From Ketobacter alkanivorans (GTDB taxonomy: Bacteria; Pseudomonadota; Gammaproteobacteria; Pseudomonadales; Ketobacteraceae), in contig NZ_CP022684.1 in NCBI RefSeq assembly GCF_002863865.1, positions 1,443,501 to 1,507,500 on the forward strand: a DNA stretch of 64,000 nucleotides, given 5' to 3'. A program made the position numbers and the translations under genes. A model generated the notes under the pieces. The model worked only from the letters and a program-made list of their open reading frames with translations. It was not told the DNA's origin and made no database searches. Numbering within the stretch: the first letter of the stretch is position 1; each line of letters begins with the position of its first letter. Shown here piece by piece: positions 39,646 to 51,766 of the stretch.

Positions 39646-42600
39646 CTACTCCTCCGGCGAGTTTAATGCTTCGCTCAGCGCCTGTTCAGCATCATCTGCT
39701 GTGAATTCAGGCACTTGCAACACATCAGCTTGCTCGCGCTGACGACGTCGCTCGGCGTGGTACGCAAAACCGGTACCGGCCGGTATCAGACGACCCACCA
39801 CAACGTTTTCCTTCAGACCGCGCAGATCGTCGATCTTTCCGGTCACTGCGGCTTCGGTCAAGACACGAGTTGTCTCCTGGAAAGAGGCTGCTGAAATGAA
39901 CGATTCCGTCGACAGAGACGCCTTGGTGATACCCAGCAATTCTCTATCGTACTTGGCACCGAACTTACTTTCTTTATCCAGCACTTCATTTTCATCCAGC
40001 ACCCGGGCCAACTCCGCCTGCTCCCCCTTAATGAACGAGGAATCGTTGGAATCGGTAATGATGACCTTACGCAGCATCTGACGCACGATAACTTCAATAT
40101 GCTTGTCGTTGATGCCTACGCCCTGGAGTCGATAAACGTCCTGAACTTCATTTACGATGTAACTTGCAACAGCGTTAACACCCTTCAAACGCAATATATC
40201 GTGCGGATTGGATGGGCCATCGGAAATTACTTCGCCTTGCTCAACACGCTCGCCTTCGAAGATGTTCAGCTGACGCCACTTGGGAATCAACTCTTCGTAG
40301 ACGTCTCCGCTGTCGTCAGGGGTAATCATCAGTCGGACTTTACCCTTGGTTTCCTTACCGAATGAAACTACACCGGTCTTTTCTGCCAAGATGGAAGACT
40401 CTTTCGGCTTTCTGGCTTCGAACAGGTCGGCAACACGAGGCAAACCACCGGTGATGTCGCGAGTTTTCGAGCTTTCCTGCGGGATACGGGCAACAACGTC
40501 ACCGACACCCACCTTAGAGCCATTCTCTAACTGAACTATAGAACCTGCAGGCAGGTAATATTGAACAGGAATGTCACTGCCAGGCATAGTGACCAGCTCA
40601 TTGTCTTCACCTACCAGGCGAACAACAGGTCGCTTGTCTTTGCCAGATGCAGGACGGTCTTTCGCGTCCAAAATCTCGTAATTGGTCAGACCTGTGAGAT
40701 CGTCCGTTGTTTGCTTAACGGAGAGACCTTCGTCGAAATCAGCAAAGCTCACTCGACCAGCCGACTCGGTAATAACCGGGTGAGTGTGAGGATCCCACTG
40801 CGCGATAACCTGGCCCGCATCAACGGATGCACCATCCTTAACTGACACTACAGACCCGTATGGGATTTTGTAGCGCTCACGCTCACGCCCCTTCGCATCG
40901 GCAATAGCCAGTTCCGCTGAACGGGATACCGTTACGAGGTTTCCATTCTCCTGCTCTACATACTTGATGTTGTGCAGTCGAACAGTACCCTGGTTTTTAA
41001 CCTGCACGTTGCTCACCGCAGAGCTTCGCGATGCCGCACCACCGATGTGGAAGGTACGCATGGTGAGCTGAGTACCAGGCTCACCGATCGACTGAGCGGC
41101 AATAACACCTACCGCTTCACCGATGTTAACCAAATGGCCTCGAGCCAGATCGCGACCATAACAGGCTCGACACACACCGTAACGGGTGTCACATGCGATT
41201 GGAGAGCGACAGATAACCTCGTCAACCGCCTCGGCTTCCAGCATCTCAACCCATTTCTCATCAATCAGCGTACCGGCTGGAGCCAATAGCTCTTCGGTGC
41301 CGGGCTTATACAAGTCCTGCGCAACAACACGACCCAATACGCGCTCACCCAAGGGCTCAACTACATCGCCGCCTTCAATCAGAGGCGTCATGATAATGCC
41401 TTGGTCGGTTCCGCAATCGTCTTCAGTTACTACCAGATCCTGGGCCACATCAACCAAGCGACGAGTTAGGTATCCTGAGTTCGCTGTTTTGAGTGCTGTA
41501 TCGGCAAGACCTTTACGAGCACCGTGAGTCGAAATAAAGTACTGAAGTACGTTCAAACCCTCACGGAAGTTAGCGGTAATAGGCGTCTCGATGATAGAGC
41601 CGTCCGGCTTCGCCATCAGACCACGCATACCCGCCAACTGACGAATCTGGGCTTGCGAGCCCCTCGCGCCGGAATCGGCCATGATAAAGATAGAGTTGAA
41701 GGACTTCTGTGGAACTTCATTGCCATCACGGTCGATAACCGTATCAACTGAGAGGCGCTCCATCATGGCTTTGGCTACCATATCGTTGGTACGAGACCAA
41801 ATATCGATAACCTTGTTGTACCGCTCGCCCTGGGTAACCAGACCGGAGGCAAACTGGTCTTCGATCTCACGCACTTCGTCTTCAGCTTCAGATATGATGC
41901 GAGCTTTTTCCTCAGGAATCATCATGTCGTTGATGCCAACAGATGAGCCAGACAAGGTCGCCTGATGGAAACCTAGGTACATCAATTTATCTGCAAAAAT
42001 TACTGTAGACTTGATCCCCAAGCGGCGGTAGCAGGCATTAATCAGCCGCGATACCGTTTTCTTGGTCATGTTCTGGTTGATCAACTCAAACGGCAATCCT
42101 GAAGGAAGCACATCCCACAACATACAACGACCCGCTGTGGTATCAGCTATAAAGGTGCGCGTTTCAAGGCTGCCATCTTCTTGCTTAACGGTCTCGGTAA
42201 CACGCACTTTAATGCGGGTGTGGACGGTGACAGCGCTGTTAACCAAGGCGCGAGACACTTCTTTGGTATCCGCAAACACCATGCCTTCGCCTTTGGCGTT
42301 AATACGCTCACGGCTGATGTAATAGAGCCCCAATACAACGTCCTGGGTAGGAACGATGATTGGCTCACCATTCGCTGGAGACAGGATGTTATTGGTGGAC
42401 ATCATCAGCGCACGTGCTTCCAGCTGAGCTTCCAAAGTAAGCGGTACGTGTACCGCCATCTGGTCACCGTCGAAGTCGGCGTTATAAGCCACACACACCA
42501 GCGGATGAAGCTGGATAGCCTTACCCTCAATCAGTTGAGGTTCAAATGCCTGAATGCCCAAACGGTGCAGAGTTGGTGCACGGTTCAGCATAACGGGATG

Positions 42601-43854
42601 CTCGCGAATAACTTCAGCAAGGATATCCCATACTTCTGCGGTTTCGCGCTCAACCATTTTCTTGGCCGCTTTTATGGTTGTCGCAAGGCCGCGAGCTTCC
42701 AATTTGGCAAAGATAAAAGGCTTAAATAGCTCAAGAGCCATTTTCTTGGGTAGACCGCACTCATGCAGTTTTAGGGTAGGTCCTACCACGATTACCGATC
42801 GACCGGAATAATCAACACGCTTACCCAGCAGGTTCTGACGGAAACGACCCTGCTTACCTTTGATCATATCAGCCAAAGACTTCAAAGGACGCTTGTTGGA
42901 ACCAGTGATCGCACGACCACGACGACCGTTATCAAGCAGAGCATCAACTGCTTCCTGCAGCATGCGCTTCTCGTTGCGCACGATAATGTCAGGCGCATTC
43001 AAGTCCAGCAGACGCTTGAGACGGTTATTACGGTTAATTACCCGACGATACAAATCATTCAGGTCGGAGGTCGCAAAACGACCGCCATCCAGAGGCACCA
43101 GAGGACGAAGATCTGGCGGCAACACTGGCAGCACACTCAGAATCATCCAAGTAGGATCATTGCCGGACTCTTGGAATGCTTCCATCAACTTCAGACGCTT
43201 GGTGATCTTTTTGATCTTGGTCTCGGAGTTAACGTTGGGCAGCTCTTCACGCAATTCACGGATTTCCTGCTGCAGATCCATGTCCAACAGCAACTTCTGA
43301 ACTGCTTCAGCACCCATGCTGGCATCAAATTCGTCTCCGAACTCTTCCAGCGCTTCGTAATATTGCTCATCCGTCAGCATCTGACCACGCTCAAGAGTGG
43401 TAGTACCAGGATCAGTTACTACAAATGACTCAAAATACAGTACGCGCTCGATGTCGCGCAGAGTCATATCCAGCAACAAACCAATACGGGACGGCAGCGA
43501 TTTCAAAAACCATATATGAGCAACCGGGCTAGCCAGCTCAATGTGCCCCATACGATCACGACGCACTTTAGACAGCGTCACTTCGACGCCACACTTCTCA
43601 CATATCACACCACGGTGCTTTAAACGCTTGTACTTACCACACAAGCATTCGTAATCCTTGATAGGACCAAAGATTCGCGCGCAAAACAAACCATCGCGCT
43701 CAGGCTTGAACGTACGGTAGTTGATGGTCTCAGGCTTTTTAACTTCACCAAAAGACCAAGCGCGAATCATTTCTGGGGACGCCAATGCGATACGAATACG
43801 ATCGAATTCTGCGTCTTGTCCCTGTGCTTTTAGCAGGTTCAGTAAATCTTTCAC
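39646..43854 (-). CDS. rpoC: RNA polymerase beta' subunit
   Basis: 1402 aa (E. coli 1407). The N-terminal zinc ribbon has Cys70, Cys72, Cys85 and Cys88 ([19 protein letters not shown]). The catalytic NADFDGDQM is near residue 458, binding the active-site Mg2+ through three Asp. The second zinc site uses the four cysteines in the [20 protein letters not shown] segment near 810-895. Bridge helix and trigger loop regions ([16 protein letters not shown]) are intact. It starts 61 bp after rpoB. Confidence 0.99.
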   Translation of the reverse strand: MKDLLNLLKAQGQDAEFDRIRIALASPEMIRAWSFGEVKKPETINYRTFKPERDGLFCARIFGPIKDYECLCGKYKRLKHRGVICEKCGVEVTLSKVRRDRMGHIELASPVAHIWFLKSLPSRIGLLLDMTLRDIERVLYFESFVVTDPGTTTLERGQMLTDEQYYEALEEFGDEFDASMGAEAVQKLLLDMDLQQEIRELREELPNVNSETKIKKITKRLKLMEAFQESGNDPTWMILSVLPVLPPDLRPLVPLDGGRFATSDLNDLYRRVINRNNRLKRLLDLNAPDIIVRNEKRMLQEAVDALLDNGRRGRAITGSNKRPLKSLADMIKGKQGRFRQNLLGKRVDYSGRSVIVVGPTLKLHECGLPKKMALELFKPFIFAKLEARGLATTIKAAKKMVERETAEVWDILAEVIREHPVMLNRAPTLHRLGIQAFEPQLIEGKAIQLHPLVCVAYNADFDGDQMAVHVPLTLEAQLEARALMMSTNNILSPANGEPIIVPTQDVVLGLYYISRERINAKGEGMVFADTKEVSRALVNSAVTVHTRIKVRVTETVKQEDGSLETRTFIADTTAGRCMLWDVLPSGLPFELINQNMTKKTVSRLINACYRRLGIKSTVIFADKLMYLGFHQATLSGSSVGINDMMIPEEKARIISEAEDEVREIEDQFASGLVTQGERYNKVIDIWSRTNDMVAKAMMERLSVDTVIDRDGNEVPQKSFNSIFIMADSGARGSQAQIRQLAGMRGLMAKPDGSIIETPITANFREGLNVLQYFISTHGARKGLADTALKTANSGYLTRRLVDVAQDLVVTEDDCGTDQGIIMTPLIEGGDVVEPLGERVLGRVVAQDLYKPGTEELLAPAGTLIDEKWVEMLEAEAVDEVICRSPIACDTRYGVCRACYGRDLARGHLVNIGEAVGVIAAQSIGEPGTQLTMRTFHIGGAASRSSAVSNVQVKNQGTVRLHNIKYVEQENGNLVTVSRSAELAIADAKGRERERYKIPYGSVVSVKDGASVDAGQVIAQWDPHTHPVITESAGRVSFADFDEGLSVKQTTDDLTGLTNYEILDAKDRPASGKDKRPVVRLVGEDNELVTMPGSDIPVQYYLPAGSIVQLENGSKVGVGDVVARIPQESSKTRDITGGLPRVADLFEARKPKESSILAEKTGVVSFGKETKGKVRLMITPDDSGDVYEELIPKWRQLNIFEGERVEQGEVISDGPSNPHDILRLKGVNAVASYIVNEVQDVYRLQGVGINDKHIEVIVRQMLRKVIITDSNDSSFIKGEQAELARVLDENEVLDKESKFGAKYDRELLGITKASLSTESFISAASFQETTRVLTEAAVTGKIDDLRGLKENVVVGRLIPAGTGFAYHAERRRQREQADVLQVPEFTADDAEQALSEALNSPEE

Positions 43855-43881
43855 TGAAATTCCTCCACTCGGAGCCAGTAG

Positions 43882-43901
43882 GGTGGGCTAAATAGCCCAC
43901 C
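43882..43901 (-). promoter_or_regulatory. rpoB-rpoC intercistronic hairpin
   Basis: GGTGGGCT (43882-43889) and AGCCCACC (43894-43901) form a perfect 8-bp stem with a 4-base loop, between the rpoB stop and the rpoC start. There is no U tract. It could affect mRNA stability or rpoC translation. Confidence 0.55.
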
Positions 43902-43915
43902 ATGTCTTAGTCGTG

Positions 43916-46900
43916 TTACTCGTTTTCAAGCTCAATATCGATACCGAGCGAGCGAATCTCTTTCACCAGTACGTTAAACGATTCGGGCATCCCCGGATCC
44001 ATACGGTGATCGCCATCTACAATGTTTTTGTAGATGCGAGTACGCCCGTTTACATCGTCCGATTTGACAGTCAACATCTCTTGCAGGGTGTAAGCTGCAC
44101 CGTATGCTTCCAGCGCCCACACCTCCATCTCTCCGAAACGCTGACCACCAAACTGGGCTTTACCACCCAGCGGCTGCTGAGTAACGAGACTGTAAGAACC
44201 CGTTGAACGTGCGTGCATTTTGTCGTCAACCAAATGGTTCAACTTCAGCATGTACATATAACCAACGGTAACAGATCCATCAAACTGCAGACCTGTACGG
44301 CCATCGTGAAGCTTCATCTGCCCGCTTTCAGAGATGCCAGCCAGCTCAAGCATGCCTTTGATCTCATGCTCTTTTGCACCATCGAACACTCGGGTTGCCA
44401 TTGGCACACCGCGAGTCAAATTGCTGCTCAACTCAACGATTTCTTCATCAGTGAAGCTATCCAGCTCTTCTGACTTTTCTCCGATTTCGTTATAGACCTT
44501 GCCGAGGAAGTCACGCAATTTTGCAGTTTCTTCTTTGGCCTTCAGCATTGCCTCAATACGCTTACCGAGACCGTGTGCCGCCATTCCCAAGTGAGTCTCA
44601 AGAATCTGGCCCACGTTCATTCGGGAAGGTACACCCAGCGGGTTCAACACCACATCGACCGGCTCACCGTTGGCGTCGTATGGCATATCTTCTACCGGCA
44701 TAATCACGGAGATAACACCCTTGTTACCGTGACGCCCAGCCATCTTATCACCAGGCTGAATACGGCGCTTAACGGCCAGATGCACCTTAACTATTTTCAG
44801 CACGCCATGAGCAAGGTCGTCACCACTGGAGATTTTGCGTTTTTTCTCAGCAAGTTTTTTCTCTTGCTCAGAACGAACATCTTCCAAATAACCTTTACTG
44901 CTTTCCAGCTGCTCCGCCAATTGATCAGAAGTAGGACGAAGATCGAACCACTGCGCAGGCTCCAGAGAATCAAGCACTTCGGCAGTGATAGTGTCGCCTT
45001 TCTTCAGGCCAGCGCCTGCAGCCACGGCTTTTTCGCCCTCGAGCAGTTTACGCAAACGGCCCAGTGTTGCGCCTTGAATGATTCGGAACTCATCATTCAG
45101 ATCCTTACGGAATTTATCGATCTCTGCATTCTCGATATCGATAGCCCGTTGATCTTTTTCGACGCCATCACGCGTAAACACCTGAACATCTATAACGGTG
45201 CCTTTGGTGCTTGAGGGCACGCGCAGTGAGGTATCTTTGACGTCTGAGGCTTTCTCACCGAAGATGGCACGCAGAAGCTTTTCTTCCGGCGTTAGTTGGG
45301 TTTCACCCTTCGGAGTGACCTTACCCACCAGAATGTCGCCAGGACCTACTTCTGCACCGATATGAACGATGCCGGACTCATCCAGCTTGCCCAGCGCTGC
45401 TTCACCAACATTTGGAATATCAGAAGTAATCTCTTCCGGCCCAAGTTTGGTATCACGAGCAACACAGGTCAGCTCCTGAATGTGAATAGTGGTGAATCGA
45501 TCTTCCTGAACAACCCGCTCGGATATAAGAATAGAATCCTCGAAGTTGTAACCATTCCAAGGCATGAAGGCGACGCGCATGTTCTGACCTAGCGCTAACT
45601 CACCCATGTCCACAGAAGGGCCATCCGCAAGAATATCACCGCGGGCAATCACATCACCCACTTTCACCAAAGGACGCTGGTTGATGCAGGTATTCTGGTT
45701 AGAACGGGTGTACTTGGTGAGATTGTAGATATCTACACCTGCATCCCCCTCTTCGGCAATCTCTTCTTCATGTGCTCGAACCACGATACGAGCAGCATCG
45801 ACGCGATCAACCAAGCCACCGCGACGGGCGACCTGACATACACCAGAATCACGAGCAACAATGCTCTCCATGCCGGTACCAACCAGTGGCTTTTCAGCCC
45901 GCAGCGTCGGCACCGCCTGACGTTGCATGTTCGACCCCATCAATGCACGGTTAGCATCATCGTGCTCAAGGAACGGTATCAAAGACGCCGCAATTGACAC
46001 TACTTGGCGCGGAGATACGTCCATCAGGGTGACATTTTCAGCGGTAGTTACCGTGAATTCATTACGGTGACGAACCGGTACCAGGTCTTCAACCAGGTTA
46101 CCGCCTTCGTCTACCTCGGCATTCGCCTGAGCAATGACGTACTCGCCTTCCTCGATAGCCGACAGATAGATAACCTCATCGGTTACCTTACCGTTGGTAA
46201 CACGTCGATAGGGGCTCTCCAGGAACCCATAGTCGTTCGCACGAGCAAAGGTAGCTAACGAGTTAATCAAGCCGATGTTTGGACCTTCAGGCGTTTCGAT
46301 AGGACACACGCGCCCATAATGCGTCGGATGTACGTCACGAACCTCAAAGCCCGCACGCTCTCGGGTCAGACCGCCTGGCCCTAACGCAGATACGCGGCGC
46401 TTATGGGTGATTTCCGACAGCGGGTTGTTCTGATCCATAAACTGGGAAAGCTGGCTGGAACCAAAGAATTCTTTGATCGCAGCAGCAACCGGCTTGGCAT
46501 TAATCAAGTCCTGCGGCATCAAGCCTTCGCTCTCTGCCAAGGACAGACGCTCTTTAACGGCACGCTCAACACGAACCAGACCAACGCGGAACTGGTTTTC
46601 AGCCATCTCGCCAACACAACGAACACGACGGTTACCCAGGTGATCGATATCATCAACCACGCCGTTACCATTGCGAATCTCAACCAGACATTTCAATACA
46701 TCAACGATGTCTTCACGGGACAGAGTACCCTCACCCAGAATCTCTTCGCGACCCAGGCGACGATTGAACTTCATACGACCCACGGCTGAAAGATCGTAGC
46801 GCTCGGCAGCGAAGAACAAATTCTTGAACAAGCTTTCCGCTGCATCTTTTGTTGGTGGCTCACCAGGGCGCATCATTCGATAGATTTCAACCAAGGCTTC

Positions 46901-47992
46901 CAACTGGTTGGTTGTTGAATCTGAACGCAAGGTATCCGAAACGAAAGGTCCGCGATCGAGTTCGTTTATGTACAGAGTCTCGAACTCGGTTACACCGGCC
47001 TCGGCCAATGAATCCAGCAAACCGACTGTAATCTCAGCATTACAGTCACAAATCAGCTCACCTGTGGACTTGTCTATAATATTGCGTGCGATAACACGAC
47101 CTTCCAAATATTCCTTTGGAACCGCCATCCACTCGATATTTGCTTTTTCCAGCTGACGAATATGGCGTGCGGTAATACGACGCCCTTCCTCAACAACAAC
47201 TTCATCACCGGCTTTGATGTCAAACATGGCTGTCTCGCCACGCAGACGCTCAGGTATTAGGCGGAGCTTAAACTCGCCGCCTTCCAATATAACGGTGTTG
47301 GTGTCGAAGAACATCTCCAGCATTTCTTCGTTTTCATAACCCAACGCACGCAGCAAAATAGTTGCTGGCAGCTTGCGGCGACGATCGATTCGCACAAAGA
47401 CAAGGTCTTTCGGGTCAAATTCAAAATCCAACCAAGAACCGCGATAAGGAATGATTCGCGCAGAGTAAAGCAGCTTTCCTGAGGAGTGGGTTTTACCACG
47501 ATCGTGATCAAAGAATACACCAGGAGAGCGGTGCAACTGGGATACGATAACTCGCTCGGTACCGTTGATTACAAACGTACCGTTTTCCGTCATCAACGGA
47601 ATCTCACCCATGTAGACTTCTTGCTCTTTGATGTCTTTGATGGCTTTGTTGGACGATTCCTTGTCATAAATGATCAGACGGATCTTCACGCGCAATGGCG
47701 CTGAATAAGTTGCGCCGCGCATTTGACATTCTTGCACATCAAACACTGGAGTACCCAGCGCGTAATCTACGTACTCAAGCGCTGCATTTCCGGAATAGCT
47801 TGCTATTGGAAATACGGATTTAAAGGCCGCTTGCAGGCCTTCGTCGATACGCTCATCTGACTTGTTATCGAGTTGTAAAAATTTTCGATAAGAATCCAAT
47901 TGGATGGCCAGTAGATACGGCACTTCCATCGCGTCAGTGAGTTTACCGAAGTCCTTACGGATTCTTTTCTTTTCGGTGAAAGAATATGCCAT
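43916..47992 (-). CDS. rpoB: RNA polymerase beta subunit
   Basis: 1358 aa (E. coli 1342). The rifampicin pocket around residues 510-540 reads [20 protein letters not shown] then [14 protein letters not shown], with every key residue wild type (Gln, Asp, His, Arg, Ser, Leu equivalents of E. coli 513, 516, 526, 529, 531, 533), so a rifampicin-sensitive enzyme is predicted. Motifs [20 protein letters not shown] and the C-terminal clamp [13 protein letters not shown] are intact. It follows rplL after a 269-bp gap that holds an attenuator-like hairpin. Confidence 0.99.
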   Translation of the reverse strand: MAYSFTEKKRIRKDFGKLTDAMEVPYLLAIQLDSYRKFLQLDNKSDERIDEGLQAAFKSVFPIASYSGNAALEYVDYALGTPVFDVQECQMRGATYSAPLRVKIRLIIYDKESSNKAIKDIKEQEVYMGEIPLMTENGTFVINGTERVIVSQLHRSPGVFFDHDRGKTHSSGKLLYSARIIPYRGSWLDFEFDPKDLVFVRIDRRRKLPATILLRALGYENEEMLEMFFDTNTVILEGGEFKLRLIPERLRGETAMFDIKAGDEVVVEEGRRITARHIRQLEKANIEWMAVPKEYLEGRVIARNIIDKSTGELICDCNAEITVGLLDSLAEAGVTEFETLYINELDRGPFVSDTLRSDSTTNQLEALVEIYRMMRPGEPPTKDAAESLFKNLFFAAERYDLSAVGRMKFNRRLGREEILGEGTLSREDIVDVLKCLVEIRNGNGVVDDIDHLGNRRVRCVGEMAENQFRVGLVRVERAVKERLSLAESEGLMPQDLINAKPVAAAIKEFFGSSQLSQFMDQNNPLSEITHKRRVSALGPGGLTRERAGFEVRDVHPTHYGRVCPIETPEGPNIGLINSLATFARANDYGFLESPYRRVTNGKVTDEVIYLSAIEEGEYVIAQANAEVDEGGNLVEDLVPVRHRNEFTVTTAENVTLMDVSPRQVVSIAASLIPFLEHDDANRALMGSNMQRQAVPTLRAEKPLVGTGMESIVARDSGVCQVARRGGLVDRVDAARIVVRAHEEEIAEEGDAGVDIYNLTKYTRSNQNTCINQRPLVKVGDVIARGDILADGPSVDMGELALGQNMRVAFMPWNGYNFEDSILISERVVQEDRFTTIHIQELTCVARDTKLGPEEITSDIPNVGEAALGKLDESGIVHIGAEVGPGDILVGKVTPKGETQLTPEEKLLRAIFGEKASDVKDTSLRVPSSTKGTVIDVQVFTRDGVEKDQRAIDIENAEIDKFRKDLNDEFRIIQGATLGRLRKLLEGEKAVAAGAGLKKGDTITAEVLDSLEPAQWFDLRPTSDQLAEQLESSKGYLEDVRSEQEKKLAEKKRKISSGDDLAHGVLKIVKVHLAVKRRIQPGDKMAGRHGNKGVISVIMPVEDMPYDANGEPVDVVLNPLGVPSRMNVGQILETHLGMAAHGLGKRIEAMLKAKEETAKLRDFLGKVYNEIGEKSEELDSFTDEEIVELSSNLTRGVPMATRVFDGAKEHEIKGMLELAGISESGQMKLHDGRTGLQFDGSVTVGYMYMLKLNHLVDDKMHARSTGSYSLVTQQPLGGKAQFGGQRFGEMEVWALEAYGAAYTLQEMLTVKSDDVNGRTRIYKNIVDGDHRMDPGMPESFNVLVKEIRSLGIDIELENE

Positions 47993-48181
47993 CTGAGTTC
48001 CTCAGCTTGTCACTCTGCAAAATTAAAAAATTTCGCTTTATCGAAGTTTAAACTTCGCGTTATATCCCGTGCGGGGTCATATCCGAAAAACTGCCTCTTA
48101 CATAGCTGGACAGCCTTTCAATTTCGGCCTTGCTGTACTGCAGTCAACACGACCTGAAATCACGTTCTGCGAACGATTGTA

Positions 48182-48220
48182 TAAAAACGTCAAAAGGCCG
48201 GTGGCACACAGCCACCAGCC
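48182..48220 (-). terminator. Attenuator between rplL and rpoB
   Basis: On the minus strand GGCTGGTGGC (48220-48211), loop TGTGT and GCCACCGGCC (48205-48196) form a 10-pair stem with a single G-U, followed by TTTTGACGTTTTT. It is a good intrinsic terminator 42 bp after rplL. E. coli has a partial attenuator at the same place that lowers rpoBC transcription relative to rplJL, so read-through is expected here too. Confidence 0.75.
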
Positions 48221-48261
48221 CGACAGCAAATTGCGTAGATCTACGCAGATTTGCCAAGCTG

Positions 48262-48633
48262 TTACTTAAGTTCGACTTTAGCGCCAGCTTCTTCCAGATC
48301 TTTCTTGATTTTCTCTGCTTCGTCTTTGGATGCGCCTTCCTTAACTGCTTTAGGTGCGCCTTCAACCAATTCCTTAGCTTCTTTCAAGCCCAGACCGGTG
48401 ATACCACGGATAGCTTTGATAACGCCAACCTTGTTTTCACCGAAAGAGGCCAGGATTACGTCAAATTCAGTTTGCTCTTCAGCAGCGGCAGCAGGAGCTG
48501 CAGCGGCAGCAACTGCAACAGGTGCAGCAGCAGATACGCCGAATTTTTCTTCAATAGCTGAAACCAGTTCAACCAGATCCATAACGCTCATTTCAGCAAT
48601 AGCGTTCAAAATTTCTTCGTTGGACAGAGCCAT
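48262..48633 (-). CDS. rplL: 50S ribosomal protein L7/L12
   Basis: 123 aa. N-terminal dimerisation domain, an Ala/Pro-rich flexible hinge ([19 protein letters not shown], about 36-54), and the C-terminal factor-binding domain with [20 protein letters not shown]. Multiple copies form the stalk that recruits translational GTPases. Lies 44 bp after rplJ. Confidence 0.98.
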   Translation of the reverse strand: MALSNEEILNAIAEMSVMDLVELVSAIEEKFGVSAAAPVAVAAAAAPAAAAEEQTEFDVILASFGENKVGVIKAIRGITGLGLKEAKELVEGAPKAVKEGASKDEAEKIKKDLEEAGAKVELK

Positions 48634-48677
48634 GGTTCAATACTCCAGAGTGTATTAATTCAATGTTAATTTCAAAA

Positions 48678-49202
48678 TTAAGCTGCTTTTTGGTCTTTGA
48701 CCGCTGCGACCACACGGGCGATTTTGCCTGGAACATCGTTGAGTGTACGAGCAAACTTCGTAACAGGAGCTTGCAGTACCCCAGCGAGCATACCAAGGGC
48801 TTGATCGCGAGTTGGGAGCTTGGCCAGACGGTCGATTTCATTGGCGCCATAAAGAACACCACCAACCGCTAACGCTTTTACTTCCAACTTGTCGTTGTCC
48901 TTGGCGTAATCTTTGATCATGCGTGCTGCAGCACCCGGATCTTCGATTGACAACGCAAGGATAGTCGGGCCGACCAGGGTTTCCTTCAGGCACTCAAACT
49001 CAGTACCTTCAACCGCGATACGCGCAAGTGTGTTTCTGACTACTTTCAGATACACACCCTGCTCTCGGGCCTGTTTACGCAATTCAGTCATTTGCGAAAC
49101 AGTCAAACCACGATAGTCAGCAATAACAGCGGACAGAGCACCAGAAGCGGCTTCGTTGACTTCGGCAACAATTGCCTTTTTGTCTTCTAGCTTAAGTGCC
49201 AC
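48678..49202 (-). CDS. rplJ: 50S ribosomal protein L10
   Basis: 174 aa. Start is a GTG at 49202 ([20 protein letters not shown]), with AGAGGT 5 bases upstream; the frame runs open to 49295 but the extra 31 residues are not L10-like. L10 anchors L7/L12 dimers to 23S rRNA. The C-terminal helix binds the L12 N-termini. In E. coli the L10-L12 complex represses its own mRNA at the leader. Confidence 0.97.
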   Translation of the reverse strand: MALKLEDKKAIVAEVNEAASGALSAVIADYRGLTVSQMTELRKQAREQGVYLKVVRNTLARIAVEGTEFECLKETLVGPTILALSIEDPGAAARMIKDYAKDNDKLEVKALAVGGVLYGANEIDRLAKLPTRDQALGMLAGVLQAPVTKFARTLNDVPGKIARVVAAVKDQKAA

Positions 49203-49412
49203 TAAACACCTCTCTTTCGCTAAGTTACGTTTCCCCCTCCAATTTCTTTTCGGGGGTCGCGGTGCCCGACTCAGAGCAACTGAATCTTGAACCACCGCGT
49301 CTGCGCAGGCAGGTTTAAGCGATTAATTAACTACTTATATAATGAACCGCGCCTGCGGTCTTTGACGCGCCTCTTACGCAAGGCAAGAGGGCTCAAAGCT
49401 TGTATGGCAGCC
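49203..49412 (-). promoter_or_regulatory. Candidate L10 leader and rplJ promoter region
   Basis: The 210-bp rplA-rplJ gap is the largest in the rplKAJL group. Minus-strand hairpins include CCTCTT...AAGAGG (around 49370-49390) and ACCGC...GCGGT (around 49344-49358), and an AT-rich TATATAA-type -10 is near 49330-49340. The L10(L12)4 autoregulatory leader lies here in E. coli. Structure was not computed. Confidence 0.45.
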
Positions 49413-50108
49413 TTAGATTTCCAGGCTAGCCTGATCAATCGACACACCTGGCCCCATGGTAGAGGACAGAGTAATGCGCTTGATGTATACACCTTTTGCA
49501 CTGGATGGCTTGGCTTTTTTAAGATCACCCATCAATGCTTCTATGTTTTGCTTGATCGCGCTTGGCTCAAAGCCTACCTGACCAACTGAGCAGTGAATGA
49601 TACCTGCTTTGTCAGTACGGTATCGAACCTGACCAGCTTTAGCATTTTTCACTGCCGTCGCAACATCAGGCGTGACTGTTCCGGTCTTAGGGTTCGGCAT
49701 CAAGCCGCGAGGGCCGAGAATCTGACCCAGCTTACCAACAACACGCATCGCGTCCGGAGATGCAATGACCACGTCAAAATCGAGATTACCTTTCTGAATC
49801 TGTTCAGCCAGGTCATCCATTCCAACCAAATCTGCACCAGCAGCAGTTGCTGCCTCGGCGGCCGCGCCCTGAGTGAAAACAGCAACACGCACAGTTTTAC
49901 CTGTGCCGTTAGGCAGCACGCTTGCACCACGCACAACCTGGTCAGACTTACGAGGGTCAACACCCAAGTTCACTGCCACATCAATGCTTTCTTTGAATTT
50001 AACGGTAGACAGCTCAGACAGCAGAGAAACCGCTTCAAGAACATCATACTGTTTTGCGCCATCGACTTTTTCTCGAATGGCTTTTTGTCTCTTGGTCAGC
50101 TTTGCCAT
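49413..50108 (-). CDS. rplA: 50S ribosomal protein L1
   Basis: 231 aa from the ATG at 50108 ([20 protein letters not shown]); three codons upstream in frame overlap rplK and are not conserved. L1 makes the mobile stalk that guides E-site tRNA out. [20 protein letters not shown] is the family signature. Starts 1 bp after rplK, so translation is probably coupled and, as in E. coli, both may be regulated together by L1. Confidence 0.98.
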   Translation of the reverse strand: MAKLTKRQKAIREKVDGAKQYDVLEAVSLLSELSTVKFKESIDVAVNLGVDPRKSDQVVRGASVLPNGTGKTVRVAVFTQGAAAEAATAAGADLVGMDDLAEQIQKGNLDFDVVIASPDAMRVVGKLGQILGPRGLMPNPKTGTVTPDVATAVKNAKAGQVRYRTDKAGIIHCSVGQVGFEPSAIKQNIEALMGDLKKAKPSSAKGVYIKRITLSSTMGPGVSIDQASLEI

Positions 50109-50109
50109 A

Positions 50110-50547
50110 TTACACACCCTCCACTTCTAGACCCATGCTGCGAGCAGAACCAGCAATGGTACGCACCGCAGCATCCATATCAGCAGCTGTCAGATCAGGC
50201 ATCTTAATAGTTGCGATCTCTTCGAGCTGTGCACGGGTGACCTTGCCCACTTTATCTTTGTTGGGCACACCGCTGCCTTTTTTAACGCCTGCTTTCTTAA
50301 GCAGCAAAATAGCGGCAGGTGGAGTCTTGGTAATAAAAGTGAAAGAGCGATCACTGTAAACTGTGATCACTACTGGAATCGGCATACCTGGCTCAAACGC
50401 TGGCGCTTGAGTCTGGGCATTAAACGCCTTACAGAATTCCATGATGTTTACACCGTGCTGACCCAGCGCTGGACCAACCGGTGGACTTGGGTTTGCTTGA
50501 CCCGCTTTAACTTGAAGCTTGATGTAAGCTTGTATTTTCTTTGCCAT
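50110..50547 (-). CDS. rplK: 50S ribosomal protein L11
   Basis: 145 aa. [20 protein letters not shown] then [20 protein letters not shown]. The proline-rich segment contacts thiostrepton and RelA sensing depends on L11. It lies at the GTPase-associated centre. 93 bp after nusG with an attenuator-like hairpin between. Confidence 0.98.
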   Translation of the reverse strand: MAKKIQAYIKLQVKAGQANPSPPVGPALGQHGVNIMEFCKAFNAQTQAPAFEPGMPIPVVITVYSDRSFTFITKTPPAAILLLKKAGVKKGSGVPNKDKVGKVTRAQLEEIATIKMPDLTAADMDAAVRTIAGSARSMGLEVEGV

Positions 50548-50587
50548 TTCACCTACTCCTCGGGTTCAAACGCCGCAGGGCTCCCCG

Positions 50588-50629
50588 TAAAAAGTAAAAA
50601 TCCCCGCTCTAACCACGCCAGAACAGGGG
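50588..50629 (-). terminator. Possible terminator after nusG
   Basis: Minus strand CCCC (50629-50626) pairs with GGGG (50605-50602), with partial inner pairing TCT/AGA and a loop of about 9, followed by ATTTTTACTTTTT. The weak centre suggests a partial terminator between secE-nusG and rplKAJL. Confidence 0.5.
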
Positions 50630-50640
50630 TCGAAAAAATT

Positions 50641-51174
50641 TTAGCCTTTTTCTACTTGGCCGAATTCTAACTCCACTGGCGTAGACCGGCCAAAAATCAG
50701 AACAGCCACGTGCAAACGGCTCTTCTCATAATTCACTTCTTCTACCACACCATTAAAGTCGGCAAAAGGACCATCTACGACGCGAACCACTTCGCCAGGC
50801 TCGAACAACGTCTTGGGTTTTGGCTTCTCTACGCCGTCTTCGACACGCTGCAGGATAGCCTCAGCCTCTCGGTCACTAATGGGAGCAGGCTTGTCCGCCG
50901 TACCACCAATAAACCCCATAACCTTGGGACAATCTTTAACCAAGTGCCAAGATGCATCGTTCATCTCCATCTGAACCAACACATAGCCGGGAAAGAACTT
51001 ACGCTCACTCTTGCGCTTTTGACCACCCCTCATTTCCACCACTTCTTCAGTGGGCACGAGAATCTCACCAAACTGATCTTCCATTTCAGCCAGTTTGACA
51101 CGCTCCGTGAGAGATCGCTTAACATGCTTTTCAAAGCCTGAGTAGGCGTGTACCACGTACCAACGCTTTGCCAT
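50641..51174 (-). CDS. nusG: Transcription antitermination factor NusG
   Basis: 177 aa from the ATG at 51174 ([20 protein letters not shown]). The NGN domain (about 1-115) binds the polymerase clamp. A C-terminal KOW domain ([19 protein letters not shown], about 125-175) binds S10 or Rho. It couples transcription to translation. 17 bp after secE. Confidence 0.98.
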   Translation of the reverse strand: MAKRWYVVHAYSGFEKHVKRSLTERVKLAEMEDQFGEILVPTEEVVEMRGGQKRKSERKFFPGYVLVQMEMNDASWHLVKDCPKVMGFIGGTADKPAPISDREAEAILQRVEDGVEKPKPKTLFEPGEVVRVVDGPFADFNGVVEEVNYEKSRLHVAVLIFGRSTPVELEFGQVEKG

Positions 51175-51191
51175 CTGCAACCTCTTGCTTT

Positions 51192-51563
51192 TTAACCAAT
51201 TACACTGGAAATGACAGTGCCCAGCAACGCATCAAGCCCCCACAACAGGAGAGCCATAAACGCCACCACGAGCACAACAACACCAGTCGTCTGGCCTGTC
51301 TCCTGCTTGGTAGGCCACACAACACGCCGCACTTCAGCACGCGCATCCTGCAGCAGCGCTATAAAGGCGCGCCCCTTAACAGTAAAAGATGCCACCAACG
51401 CAGCAAAAATACCCATAACAACAACACCAGCCACCCTGTATAACAGGGGCTGATCATCATAATAGGCATTACCAATTACTGCAGCAGCAATAATCGCCGC
51501 CACAACCAACCATTTAAAGGCTTCCGCCGGAGATGACTGGGTTTGCTCTGTGCTTGTTGTCAT
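51192..51563 (-). CDS. secE: Preprotein translocase subunit SecE
   Basis: 123 aa from the ATG at 51563 ([18 protein letters not shown]). The open frame runs back through tRNA-Trp to 51683, which is spurious. Three predicted helices at about 18-35, 45-64 and 97-118, as in E. coli SecE, with the conserved [20 protein letters not shown] before the last. It clamps SecY and is essential. 59 bp after tRNA-Trp. Confidence 0.97.
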   Translation of the reverse strand: MTTSTEQTQSSPAEAFKWLVVAAIIAAAVIGNAYYDDQPLLYRVAGVVVMGIFAALVASFTVKGRAFIALLQDARAEVRRVVWPTKQETGQTTGVVVLVVAFMALLLWGLDALLGTVISSVIG

Positions 51564-51622
51564 ATGGGCTAACCGCACCACCCTGACCACATTCACTGCG
51601 CTCAGGGAAAATTGCTCGAATT

Positions 51623-51698
51623 TGGCAGGCCAGGAGGGACTCGAACCCCCAACACCCGGTTTTGGAGACCGGTGCTCTACCAATTGAACTACTGGCCT
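51623..51698 (-). tRNA. tRNA-Trp (CCA)
   Basis: 76 nt, AGGCCAGTAG to CCTGGCCTGCCA, cloverleaf with encoded CCA. The anticodon loop CTCCAAA gives CCA for Trp. It follows tuf and precedes secE, the usual gammaproteobacterial order. Confidence 0.97.
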
Positions 51699-51723
51699 AA
51701 TTCTGTTTTCTTACAAATACAAC

Positions 51724-51748
51724 TGGGCCGAGGATAATACTCGGCCCA
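51724..51748 (-). terminator. Hairpin after second tuf
   Basis: TGGGCCGAG (51724-51732) and CTCGGCCCA (51740-51748) form a 9-bp perfect stem with a 7-base loop, 18 bp beyond the tuf stop. The downstream GTTGTATTTG is only moderately U-rich, so this is a weak or partial terminator that would still allow tRNA-Trp and secE expression. Confidence 0.6.
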
Positions 51749-51766
51749 ACTCTGTTTGACTAGGGG

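Noticed and set aside
43916..47992. Rifampicin-resistance change in rpoB
   Set aside because: All key rifampicin-pocket residues are the sensitive type; rpsL likewise shows wild-type Lys43 and Lys88.
51564..51683. N-terminal extension of secE through tRNA-Trp
   Set aside because: Extension is translated tRNA; secE starts at the ATG at 51563.
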